NCBI GenBank assembly: GCA_029948255.1
Contig: JALIZF010001940.1
Span: 2,203,501 to 2,267,500, forward strand
Source of the DNA: Telmatactis stephensoni
Taxonomy: Eukaryota; Cnidaria; Anthozoa; Actiniaria; Isophelliidae
Direction of reading: 5' to 3'
Length of the DNA: 64,000 bases
A program made the position numbers and the translations under genes. The notes beneath the pieces are model-generated. The model saw only the letters and a list, made by a program, of their open reading frames with translations, was not told the DNA's origin and made no database searches. Shown piece by piece: positions 1 through 11,200 of the stretch (its first letter is position 1; each line of letters starts with the position of its first letter).

Positions 1-366
1 GTGCATCCACAGTAACTCACTTATCCGAGTAAATTTTATAATACTCAGTTATTTAAGTAACTGAGTACATACATACATACATAGACTTTATTTATCTAGC
101 TCGAATTTACAGAGTAGCTCGGAGGAGTTAATATCTTCGAGAACAAAAGAAAAGAAAAATAAGAACGAAATAATGTGTCAAAGTACTAAAACTCCATTTT
201 CTTTATGGTGTTCTTAAATTCTTTCAATGATGTAATAGCTCTCAAATTGTCAGAGAGCGAGTTCCAATATCTTGCAGCTTGGTATTTGATAGAATCGAGT
301 ACCCTTAACTCAAATAACTGAGTAACTGTGTAAATTTACTTGGATAAGTGAGTTACTGTCGATGCA
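1..366. repeat. MITE-like inverted repeat at the left edge
   Basis: The first ~70 bases and the bases up to about 366 are imperfect inverted copies: GTGCATC, then CAGTAACTCACTTATCC at the left, and GGATAAGTGAGTTACTG then GATGCAC at the right. The middle has no coding potential. The sequence after the right arm (to ~410) continues in the same AGTAAATTTACTC style, so the whole element may be larger and begin before the window. It lies in an intron of, or downstream of, the visible LDLa exons. No target duplication can be checked because the left flank is missing. Confidence 0.55.
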
Positions 367-501
367 CCGATTTACTCAAGCTTTTGAGTAAATTTACTCG
401 CGCGTTTTTGTAGTGTATATTTGGTCCAAGTTACGCCTGACACGAAACCCCTTGTATGTAGACAACAACACAAATCTGCAAAAGACGAAATTCTAACTTA
501 C

Positions 502-1484
502 CACATGTAGCATTCTCATCTGTCATGTCATCACAATCTATTTTACCATCGCACAAATTCTTTATAGATACACAACTACCATTACCACATTTGTACTCGT
601 TTCGACCACAAAATTGCTCATGTGGTTGTACTTGGAGAGCTGAAACAAATATAATGATATAAACTAGAGGCCGACGGTGCGCTCATTTTACTTTTTTTTT
701 AGGGGGGGGGGGGGAATCTAAGTAGACAGACAAGACAGACAGACAGACAAGACAGACAGACAGACAGACAGACTCAGACCGACAGACAGACAGACAGACA
801 TGACAATACCAGGAACAGTTTTTGACTTACTGCAGTTTTTCTCATCCGAAGAATCCTTACAATCCTCTTCCCCATCACACCGCCATTCATCTAGTACACA
901 CTGCTTGTTATTACACTCAAACTCGTAGACAGCGCATGAGGTACAATTGCCAGGCTCGTCAGATCCTGCAGGACAATCAGGTATGCCATCACACACCCAT
1001 TCCAGCGGTATACATTTCCCATCTGAGCACGTGAATTCACCGGGACCACAGAGAATAGGTAATGCCAAGGAGTGGACTGAAAAAAGAGCAAAACCGCATC
1101 AATTTAGCAACCTATATTGTATATACGGGATAGCTTAGTGAGATAGCAAGCAAGTCATCGTTGTAGCAGTTTTCCCACTGGAATTAAAATTTTGTCCCAC
1201 AAATATCCAGTGTATGTTTTATAGAGTACTACAAGGATAACGATGCCTTTTTTCATTTTCACATGACAGTAAACAATTAAAACAATTTATGATTAATTTC
1301 AGCGATCAGAGTTTTAGATTTTGAGTTATTCTAGAAATTCGTGGAGCTTGTGGGACATAGCAACGGTAACTAAGGGGAGTCGGAACCATGAATTGATGTC
1401 AATGAAATGAGAACTTGTAATGGCTGACCAGGTATGCTGCCAAAGCTCAGTTGTGCAAGTGACTCTCTGATAATGAAGGTGCTA

Positions 1485-1519
<35 letters not shown>

Positions 1520-2713
1520 ATTGATAATGCTGATCAGGTATATACCACAAAGTGGCTAACTTAATTGTCATGCATCTGTTAAGCGACTGACATTGTAAAA
1601 AAGTGCATCAACAATCAAATCTCTTTTCGAACATATGCTGATTCAACTCACATGTTGATTTTTGCTCAGGCCGAGAGAAATCGAAGAAACTAAAAAAACT
1701 GTGGCCTGGTAAATGAGATCAATACATCAAACAAACTCCGGGCGAATGAGACGAGTCCCGTCCAAAAGTCAGTGGCGATACATTTAGTTGCTGCTATTTC
1801 CATATATCTCAATCTTTGTATTAATATATTTCTTTGCCTTTTGTTTATAAGCAGGGTCCCCTATACCCCATTGCAAAATGAAATCACGCAAAAATATTTG
1901 GTCTTTTCACGCGTCACGGATAATTAAAAAATCTCTTTCACGTTCACAAAAAATCAAAAGTTGCTTTCACGTGGACACAAAAATATTTTGGACCTTAAAT
2001 CACGTTTTACGTCAAAATAAATCAGCCATTCACGTTTCACGCAAAAGGCATAGGGGAAATTTTCCCTTCTTTTTCGTAACCGGAATAAAGCCTTTATATT
2101 CCCATAAGAAAGCTGTCGATCCACATGTCCTATCCAGTACATCGTAAAAATGGATATGAAATTTCTAGTTTAGCTGTATTCTTGCATAACAAGTGATCAT
2201 GCAGGAACAAAAGTAACTCTAAGCTTAGGTTTCGATTCTCCTGTTTCAATCAAACATTAACTAACAAAATACTAAGTGAACAGAAATGACAAATTTATTT
2301 CTGGGAACTGTGATTTAATTGAATGTGTTGATTTTGAATGGTCTTGGGTGTTTGAAATTATTTCCATTCAACTGACTTGTATTTCCCGGCTTTACCATTT
2401 TTAGAGAAACATAATTTTAAGACTTATTGATAGGATCGAGACCGAAATTGAGCGACAGAAATCCACTTCAAATAGAAATATGACCATCGAAGAAAAAAAG
2501 TTCGATTTGGGATCTTGGCGCGATTGAAATAATCCAGAATTTTAACTTTGTTTAAACTCAGATCGATCGACGCCATCATTAAGTACCGAAATTCCTGCTT
2601 AGTTCAAGAGTTCAATTTACCGTTTTAAAGTGAACACAGAACACTGCCTTACCTCTTGGAAAAATAATCCATGGTACGAGAAATGAGAAAATCGTGGCTA
2701 CTTTGGTGATCAT
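502..2713 (-). CDS. secreted LDL-receptor class A repeat protein, 5' part
   Basis: Exons on the minus strand: 2653-2713 (start ATG at 2713), 831-1076 and 502-639, all joined in phase 1, giving 148 residues before the gene leaves the window. Residues 1-20 ([20 protein letters not shown]) look like a signal peptide on its own exon; this exon is the least certain part. Three LDLa modules follow. Each has six cysteines and the acidic calcium-binding end ([31 protein letters not shown]). Splice sites are TTTTTTCAG/GTAAGT and TTTGTTTCAG/GTAAGT. LDLa arrays bind ligands in receptors, proteases and matrix proteins; which kind this is cannot be told without the missing 3' exons. A (GACA)n tract and a SINE-tail fragment lie in the intron between exons 2 and 3. 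Confidence 0.8.
667..691. repeat. SINE tail fragment
   Basis: About 25 bases (GAGGCCGACGGTGCGCTC and the following ATTTTAC) match, with one change, the tail of the tRNA-derived SINE seen at 16130 and 16367. It is a short relic in the LDLa gene intron. Confidence 0.5.
724..800. repeat. (GACA)n microsatellite
   Basis: About 77 bases of interrupted GACA/CAGA repeat lie just inside the intron next to the donor of the second LDLa exon, preceded by a G run. Confidence 0.95.
1485..1519. repeat. (ATG)n trinucleotide repeat
   Basis: About 11 uninterrupted ATG units in the first intron of the LDLa gene. The rest of that intron (1077-2652) holds one possible small repeat around 1857-2060, with an imperfect CCCCTAT(A/G)CC end pair and repeated TTCACG words. 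I see no exon there. Confidence 0.9.
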
Positions 2714-5700
2714 AACTGGTTTAGGCGTCGTCCAGTCTCGATGAAATGTCAACCGCCGAGTCCAACAGTTAATTTATTCCGTTTTAAAGGCTCAATTCCC
2801 TTGGTAGAAGCGCTGGTGAAGGAATTTGCACACGTCACAGTAAAGAGGCATTCTTGGAATTTCAGCGGCAAAAGAAAGTACCTGAATTACAAGAGAAAAG
2901 AAGATCAGAAAACATAAGGGGCTGCAGTATTAAAGCAAGTTGTCCCTGGTAGCCCGGATAAGTCTTTTGTTTTAATTATTTTAGGGTCCCCATGGAAATA
3001 AAAATAAAAGAGTTATATCGGCTATATATATATACTGTTAAAATCTGAAGAAAGGGTGTGCCCAATATGCAACATTTGAGTTTAAAGCGAATTATAATTA
3101 CATTTCCTAATAACCTGTCGAAACTCTTTAGAAAAAAGAAAAACTCTTATGAGTAAGATTGCCATCCAAACTAAATTAAAAGTAAGCGACGAGGAAAAAT
3201 TTGGCCGTATTATAAACGCAATAAAATAAATTCAAAAGATGTAGCAAAATATATTCACGATTGTTTCAAGAAACTAACAATCGTAAATAATCATCTACAA
3301 TACATATGATTAAGTTGAAAACATCGAAACTGAAATATTAAATTGAAGGTTTAGACAGATGAATAGATATAAAACACTTGACCAAAATGATATAAGAATA
3401 TCTAAAATTATAAAAGAATATTTGTATATAGATGTTTGACGTGTGTATGATGTAGTAAAGTTACGGCTCTCTCCCTTCTCTCCCCATTCTCCCCTATCTC
3501 CACTCTTTTACACAGGAAACCCAAGAACAGAAAAAACTTACAGTGATACCTGCAAATGCCAGGAGGCTAACGTACTCTGAATGAAAATGCCCACAAAATC
3601 GTAATTCTGTGCTTTTCGAAGCATGCGCAGAAAAGTGCGCAGTGCAAAACAGCGACACAATTTCTATTGTTTTCTTTTGTTTTGATTAGACTATTAGACA
3701 CTGACTATTAGATTTTGTTTCACGAATTAAGTGCCATCACAATATGTTAAATTTTTCGATTACAATTGATTAGAGTGATTTTCATTTGACCGTGAAAGAA
3801 AAATGACTATTTAGTTTGTAGTAGTTGATAAGAAACAAAAGAAAACAATGGCTTTAGAGTCTACTACCAACTATGCTATGCTATGCTATGCTGTGCTGTG
3901 CTGTGCTGTGCTGTGCTGTGCTGTGCTGTGCTGTGCTGTGCTGTGCTGTGCTGTGCTGTACTGTGCTGTGCTGTGCTGTGTATAGTCAGATAAATCCCCA
4001 TCTCTTGCCCCCCCCCCCCTCCCCCACCCCCACGGGGCTTACATTGATAGGTGTATGCATATTCTCTACAAAGGAAATATAAAATCTCAATATCCCCCCT
4101 CAGCCTTTCGGCTAAGTTTTCTGAAATTTGAGAAAGTAAAAGTCTTTCATCGCATCTTTAATGCCATATTTTGTGATAATACTGGGAGAAAACCTCTTTT
4201 GTACATAAGCAAACAGAATTCATAATCACAAAGAACTAATCACGCTTTTATGCACAAAATTTGTCAGATAGTACGTATAGTTATAAGTGAGAACAACATA
4301 AGCTTAAATAAATCTGAAAAATTATCCTGTTACTGTAGAAATGTTGTCTCACTTCAAACGTTTTGAAAAACAACAACTTAACTTGCTATATGGTTAATTT
4401 TGACAATCTTCAGTATACAAACAACGTAAGACTTAATACAAGTTCAAAAAACTTTAACTTAAGTTTTACATATTAAGCTTATAGCTAAAACGAGAACTAT
4501 TTTTTCTACGTAATTCGGATTACCTCATTTGTCTTGAACAGCCGACGAGATTGTCTCAAAAGTGTTGATTCATTTCCCAGTCGTTGTATCCGTATTAAAA
4601 ACAGGAACCAAGATAACATCCATCGATCAAAACGCTTGAAATTTGCTAAGACAGTCCTTATCGCCGTAATAAAATGGTTCTGGCAGATCTGGCAAGAAAA
4701 AGTGATTTGCACCTCCAATCATCCTCTACGAAGCCACGTTGATTTGCAAATCTTTGTTATCAGAAATTGTAGACATTTTGAGAGACTCTCAGCAGAGGCT
4801 CAACTTTAAGTAAATTCTTGCTTTTTTTTCAATTCAGCGCGACTGTACCTCCTCGATCGACAGACACCCAAAATGCTTGACAAAAAGTTCACAAATTGTT
4901 GTTTAAAAATCTAAAACCTTTGCTTCCAGTTCAAAGAAGACGACGTTAGCTTTGCCTTGAGACCAACATACTGAAGTGATAATGGGTTTTCCGTCTGTCA
5001 TTTTTTTTTGTACTATTCCTTTGAAAATCACCAAAGTGAAGGATTTTGCAGTACTTTTTCCTGCCACTGGAGTGTGCAGACGCGACCGCTAACGTAACAG
5101 AAATTGGCGGGAATTTTCCCGGGCTTGTAGTTTGGTTTGCTAGTTTCAATTTTCTGCAAGCAAGCTTTACTCTAGTTTTTGAACATATTTTGGTAAAATG
5201 TTTTAATGTCTTCCCCCATGATAGTATGTTTATCATACAGAGATATTTTTTCTCGTTATTTGATGATATGATATAAATTTGTATTTTTAACGTAAAATTT
5301 TGCCGAGACCGGGCCGGGGAATGCGTCTCTTTCAAGTTTTTACAATTCCGGTTTTCGCCAGGTTTTATCCAGAACGAAAAAACAATGTAATGTAATCTTG
5401 TCCGAGGTAAGTTGTGTTATCTAATATATCATATCTAGGAATACTAGTTAAAGCTACTGAAGCTAAAATATTAAGAAGCGAAATTCTGAGATCGAGAAAA
5501 AATTTTACCGGCATGTAGAAACTGCTGAAAAACTAATATTTCTATAACTATACTAATACTGATGAATTGAGAGACTGTCAGTTCTATTTCCCAGTTCTCT
5601 AGAAAGTAGAAAAACAGGAGAAAATATTAAATATCAGTTGAGCAAGTAAAATCTTACCTTCCTTTTCAAATTTCCTTTTCATTCACTGACAAAGGTACCA

Positions 5701-5754
5701 AAATTGTCACGCGTGACATTTTCCTTATATGGAAAAGTATACAGTTGCATTACA
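2714..5754. other. intergenic, no gene seen
   Basis: AT-rich sequence upstream of the LDLa gene. I find no exon with convincing splice sites or a recognisable protein. It contains a pentanucleotide microsatellite (3871-3980), C-rich runs near 4007-4032, and at about 2938-3015 a degraded relative of the hairpin repeat found at 28632-28749. Confidence 0.5.
3871..3980. repeat. (CTATG)n/(CTGTG)n pentanucleotide microsatellite
   Basis: It starts as CTATG units and switches to CTGTG units, with one CTGTA interruption. About 22 units. The cysteine/leucine-rich reading frame through it is an artefact of the repeat. Confidence 0.95.
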
Positions 5755-6614
5755 AGTAATTAAGGACGTTCGCGGGAAAATGCAAATAAATGAAAAATCG
5801 CTGCAATTTAGCATGTTGATAAATCATCATGAAACTCATCAAATAAGGCCAAAAAAGTTGGGGGTCACCGTTAAATTTCGAGAGCTACATCGCTGAGAAG
5901 TTGGCCAATTTTGCACTTTGCAGAGCCTTCTTCACGAAGCATAAAGCAAAGAGAACGAAAATTTGTTTTCCGTGAAAACATCACCGGACACAGTAAAAAA
6001 GGTACAAGAATGCTTCTCCAACTATCCATCTGTTTTAAAAACGTTATTCAGATGCCGTATCAAAAAAGCAAGTTATTTTTTTAGGCAACAACAAGTAATG
6101 GTCTCCAACAAAATTGTCGCATTCTTTCGAATTCGTGGATCAAAATTAGGCAGAAAATGTCGTTTTTCCATACGAAAAATAAATGTCGATTTTCTGAAAA
6201 ACTAACAGAATGTTGATATTTAGTAGCTCTTCAAAATGAGAAAATAAAAAATGGGGGTCACCGTTAATTTTGAAGAGATATTCACCGTCAAAAACTGGAT
6301 CCGTGATGACCGTGACAAGCAAGTCCATCGCCATCTTGAAAACCGAGCGGAGACTGGGTTCCGTGGGTTCCTTTTTTTGTCTTTTTCTTTCTTTTTTCTG
6401 CGCTTTTTCAACCCAAATAATTTTTTTCAACCTTGAATTTCCATTATTTAAATTTTTCCTACAAACCTGAACCATTTTTTCTTCAAAAAAAGAAAAAAAG
6501 AAATTATCGAAAAAAATATTGTTTTACGGCCGCCATCTTGGATTTAATTGAGCGCGCGCTAGCCTGCGCAGTAGAAATGCGCGTGAACAATGCCCGCGAA
6601 CGTCCTTAAGTAAT
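5755..6614. mobile_element. non-autonomous DNA transposon with TIRs and a 6-bp TSD
   Basis: The element runs 5761-6608 (848 bp). Its ends are perfect 16-bp inverted repeats, TAAGGACGTTCGCGGG, after which the two ends diverge. It is flanked by a direct duplication AGTAAT at 5755-5760 and 6609-6614. Inside, the words GGGGGTCACCGTTAA occur twice (near 5856 and 6252). No transposase reading frame is present, so any mobility would depend on an enzyme supplied elsewhere. The superfamily is not assigned. Confidence 0.85.
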
Positions 6615-7485
6615 GCACAGGTAACCCAAGCTGTGCATCTGTATATGAAATATATGGGATTTCATGATCGATTTGCTGAAAAATAAATTTTGAATAAAGA
6701 AACAATTTGAACTCAGTAATGCTGTTGTGCTTGTTTTTCTGTATATTTCTTCGAAGTTTCAAGCCGTTTCGTGCTCATTTGAGGGAGTTTTAGCGATTTG
6801 AATTTTTCTCCCTTCATGTACATATATGGTAATGTTTTTTCTCTGGAAAAAATGGAATATGATTTATGAAATTTGGCAACAAATCATTTAAATGGTGAAA
6901 ACATTTAAAAAAATTATATTTAGGACTTTAGAGTCTGCAAGGCAAGCCAACAAATAATTTACCACAGGAAGCCCGCCCATGTAACCAATAGCCCACTTTC
7001 GATATTCTGGCTCAGCAAGAAAAGATGAGGTAACTTACCTCATTTTCTCTTGGGCTCAGTGATTACGCACAAAGCAATTCAAGACGAGGCTACGGGGAAA
7101 CGTAATGTTGATATAAATTTGATCAGCAAATAAATTTGTTTCTGTTTACTGTGTTTAGATTCAGTTGTTTGGATACTCAGGTTCTTGTGCTACTTATTTC
7201 ATGAATGTTGAAAATATTCTAATTATTTGACGATATATGATTTTTTTTCCCACTTAATTCAGTTCCATGCAGATTTCTCACTTTACTTTTAGACCTCCCT
7301 GGGTTCATTTGCGGGCTTCTTGTGGGTTCATTTGCGGGCCTGTATAGTTTTTGAAGGGTCAATGTGCAAATAAGTATATTCTATTCCTCTATAGCTTTGG
7401 AACAAGATCCCGCTTCGTTTGAAATGAGAGTATAAATATTTTTAGGCTCCATTATTACAGTATAAATATTTTTTGAGAGTCCGTT
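6615..7485. other. intergenic, no gene seen
   Basis: AT-rich spacer between the transposon and the start of the segmental duplication. I see no exon, RNA gene or clear repeat. Confidence 0.4.
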
Positions 7486-8023
7486 ATTAAAATGAAAGTC
7501 TTAATTTATATCCGAAATAATCAAATAATTTTATTCACCAATAGCACTGCATGAAATGCGAGGAAAATTGGTGCAAGATAGACACTGTCTGATTACATTT
7601 AACTTTTAAAACAATATTAACAAAAAAGAAAACAAATTTAATTAAAACCACAGTCCCTGTCTTTGGGAGTAACAATGAAGTGCACCAAACCTAAGATATT
7701 ACTAGCTGTTTGCCTATCATCAGTTTCTTTTCGATTTCAAGTATCTTGAGGGATACAGCTAGAGGATTGAAATTAGCACAGTCTTAACTTCCTTTCTCTT
7801 CTTAATAAAAGGCTAATTAAAGATTGTCGATTTTTACTCATTCTTTTTTTCGAATCGATCATTTCTTGTAATATAGGAAAAGGGGATTTTTATTTATCTA
7901 TTTGTTATTTTAGTTTCATTATATCGTTGGTTTTTGCTTTTTATTGTCTTTGTCTATATACATAACTTTTGGGCAACGCGTTTGTTCTGTCCATAGCTTC
8001 TCGTTGCTATATGAGCAACTAAA

Positions 8024-8066
8024 TGACGTCATGCTTGAAAATCCCTTAAGTAAGCAATGTGATTGG
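8024..8066 (+). promoter_or_regulatory. CRE palindrome and inverted CCAAT box upstream of gene A
   Basis: A perfect TGACGTCA (8024-8031) is followed 30 bases later by ATTGG (8062-8066), in a block that also stands upstream of gene B with the same order. The CRE lies 192 bases before the start codon. TGACGTCA is the consensus for CREB/ATF bZIP factors and ATTGG the reverse CCAAT box for NF-Y. Function here is inferred from conservation between the two copies only. Confidence 0.5.
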
Positions 8067-8215
8067 TCGAAATTGAGTTACTTTGGTTGACCATAGTCAA
8101 AACTTTGAGGAAAACTTGTAAAAGCTTTCAAAGTGTTCCAACAGTCTTTGCACTGGAAGCTTTTAATATCCCTAAGCAAAGTGAAATTTAGATTTAAACA
8201 AAGGGAAACAACGAT

Positions 8216-11200
8216 ATGGAAGGGGGAAACTTATTTTCTCTTTTGGTTCAAGTTCTGGTGACAAAGCAGTGGCTTTGCGAATTAAGTGAGTAAACTACGT
8301 GAACAAAATGATTTGGCGTTCCTCCCTCCCTTTCTTCCTTCGAACCTTTCTCCTTTTCTTCCATCCTATCTTACTTTCTTCTTACCTTGCTTGCTTCCCT
8401 AGCCTCCTACTTTTATTCCATTCTCTCTTTTTTCTCTTTAATTTAAAGTCTCTTCTTCGATTTCTTTCCTCTCTCTTTTCTTTCATTTTCTATTTTATCC
8501 TTACCGTCTTTTCAAATTTGCCTTTCTTAGCTTATTATGAATGTTCTTGCACGTAATCCTTCTTTTTTCTCTTTATTTATTTCTCTTCATTTTCCTTAAA
8601 TTGTTTTCTCTTTCCTCCTTTCCGTCTTCTTGCCTTTTCTTAACAATGGTAATAATTACATCTTTAACCATTTTCGTTTTCTTTTCGTTCTTTTCCTGAT
8701 TCCCCCTTTTCTTTTCCTTTTGTAGAGATGTCTTTTGATCTATATGCAATTTAACCAAGCACCATCCATAAATATCGCACAAACTTAATTCATTTTTAGT
8801 TAAATAAAATAAGTTACTGAAAATAAGTTTTTTTAAAGTTAAATAATCAATGATTAATCATGACAGCTGAATTTAATTTTTTGCGATTTTTGTTTCAAGT
8901 TGTTATTCGAATTTCAATAATAACATCTTTATTATGTAAACAATGAAGCTTCCAGACGTAATTTAACAAAAAATATTTGCGCGGTTTAATTCATAAAGGT
9001 TCATGTTGTTTTCATTCGGTAACCGGTTCCTATGGCAACGGGTTTTCTTTTGAATTATATTTAGAAATAAGATGATAATTTGGATAAATTTTATAACATT
9101 TTTAATGTTTACAGACATGTTTCGAGGTACCGGACCTCATCCTCAGTGTGACTACAATTACAACGAATACAGCATTTATAGAAGATTTTGCATAATTGAG
9201 AATGTGAGAATGCAAGGCATTAAATATTAAGACTTAAATTAACATGCGAGACTTGTTGGTTTAAGTTGGGCATTTGCCATTTGATATGCATGGCTTCTTT
9301 TAGTTTGATAGTGTATTCAGTTCCCTGATCTATTATTTCAAAACACTTATCAGAACAAGCTTCTTTACATTCTGGTGATTTTGCTAAGTGTTTATATATA
9401 TGAGAAGACTTATCACCCTTGAGATGTTCCCGGACACGTGTACTAAAATGCCTACGACTTTCGCCTAGGTAGCAAGAATTACATCTAGCACAAGTAAATT
9501 TGTACACAATGTTCGAGCGCAGTTCTCTCGGGATTGAGTCTTTTACACTGTTGAGCATATTGTTGATTTTGAAGGTGTTGAAGACTAATTTGATATTCAA
9601 ATCTCTACAGAATTTCTTAGTAAGATTGTTGACTTTGGTTTGAGCTATTTTGGAAAATTCCCCTATGTACGGTAACTTATAATAACGAGTCTCAGTGTTT
9701 GAATTTGGACTCTCTAATTGCTTAGGATTACGAGCCCTACTGAGGTACCCCTTGATGAATTTATCGATTAAATGTGAGGGAAAACAATTCTTAAGCAAGT
9801 AACCCTTGAGATTCTCAATCCCGAGAGAACTGCGCTCGAACATTGTGTACAAATTTACTTGTGCTAGATGTAATTCTTGCTACCTAGGCGAAAGTCGTAG
9901 GCATTTTAGTACACGTGTCCGGGAACATCTCAAGGGTGATAAGTCTTCTCATATATATAAACACTTAGCAAAATCACCAGAATGTAAAGAAGCTTGTTCT
10001 GATAAGTGTTTTGAAATAATAGATCAGGGAACTGAATACACTATCAAACTAAAAGAAGCCATGCATATCAAATGGCAAATGCCCAACTTAAACCAACAAG
10101 TCTCGCATGTTAATTTAAGTCTTAATATTTAATGCCTTGCATTCTCACATTCTCAATTATGCAAAATCTTCTATAAATGCTGTATTCGTTGTAATTGTAG
10201 TCACACTGAGGATGAGGTCCGGTACCTCGAAACATGTCTGTAAACATTAAAAATGTTATAAAATTTATCCAAATTATCATCTTATTTCTAACGCGTAGAC
10301 CATTTGGATCGGTACTCCATGAATTATATTTCTAATTAAAGTGGCTCGCAGTAGTTTCCATTGACATAACAGGCGCGTTAGGGGTGATTCAAAACAAAAG
10401 CAATTCACAAATTACTATAGACTATCTCTCAGACTAGTGGCGCGATTCAGTTACTATAAGGCCTATATAAGACGACTGTTTTATCCCTCTCTGACGCGAA
10501 ATTAAGCTCCCTGCGTTTTACCAGATATTGCGCAAGGGTCCAGGACTCCCTCTCATACGTAACATACAACATCGATCGATTCGGCGATTTTTCTGAACGC
10601 ATAGTCCGTTTTTAGGTCTTGCATACAATTACGTCATAAGAAAAGGGCAATTAACTTCCAGCGTTTCGCGAGACGAAATTTTGCATCTAACCATGTAGGT
10701 CTTTTTTAGTCTAGTCGCTCGCTCTCATAAGTATAACCTTTGAATATCTCTTTAATAACTTCCTGCTGTTTTTCTAGTCTCTGCTGACTGCATCCAAGGC
10801 GCCCAGATTCACAACGTGCCATTCAGCAAAATCATAACAGGCTACAAACTACATGGCCCCGTCATGAAATCAATTACCGCTGAAGATGAACGTTCTTGTG
10901 AAGAAGCATGTTTCATGGCTTTACCCAATGTATGCTACATGTTCAACTACAATTCAATGGGAAAAGCCTGTGAGTTGTTGTATAGGGACAAAGCCAAGAG
11001 GTACGAAGTCCAGGAAAGGTCCCGATGGATGTTCAAGACACACAAGGTATCAGTATTTGACCACAGGGTACCCAATTAATGATAGAGAGCGTCTTTGAGA
11101 GACAAAACGTACGTGCATGCACCGCTAGACTTTACTCTGCTTTTTCCTAGGTCGATTTTCATGCTCATGATCAGTGTGTGAGTGTGTGTGAGTCCGGGGG

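Larger units (their letters stand above)
9051..10331. mobile_element. inverted pair of 5'-truncated Penelope-like element ends
   Basis: Two copies of the same retroelement 3' end face each other as a long inverted repeat: left arm about 9063-9538 (minus sense) and right arm about 9814-10291 (plus sense), essentially identical by eye. The ~275-base spacer is coding sequence that belongs only to the longer left copy. The whole block, plus about 28 extra bases on the right, is bounded by TGAATTATATTT at 9051-9062 and 10320-10331, a 12-bp target duplication, so it looks like one insertion event. The encoded C-terminus (reverse-transcriptase thumb, then a GIY-YIG module) is that of Penelope-like elements, which are known for partial inverted copies and variable-length target duplications. 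Confidence 0.85.

Noticed and set aside
9806..9852. Start methionine and first ~13 residues of the 210-residue minus-strand frame
   Set aside because: This part is the antisense of the right Penelope arm, so the N-terminus is a chimera created by the inverted insertion, not native protein.
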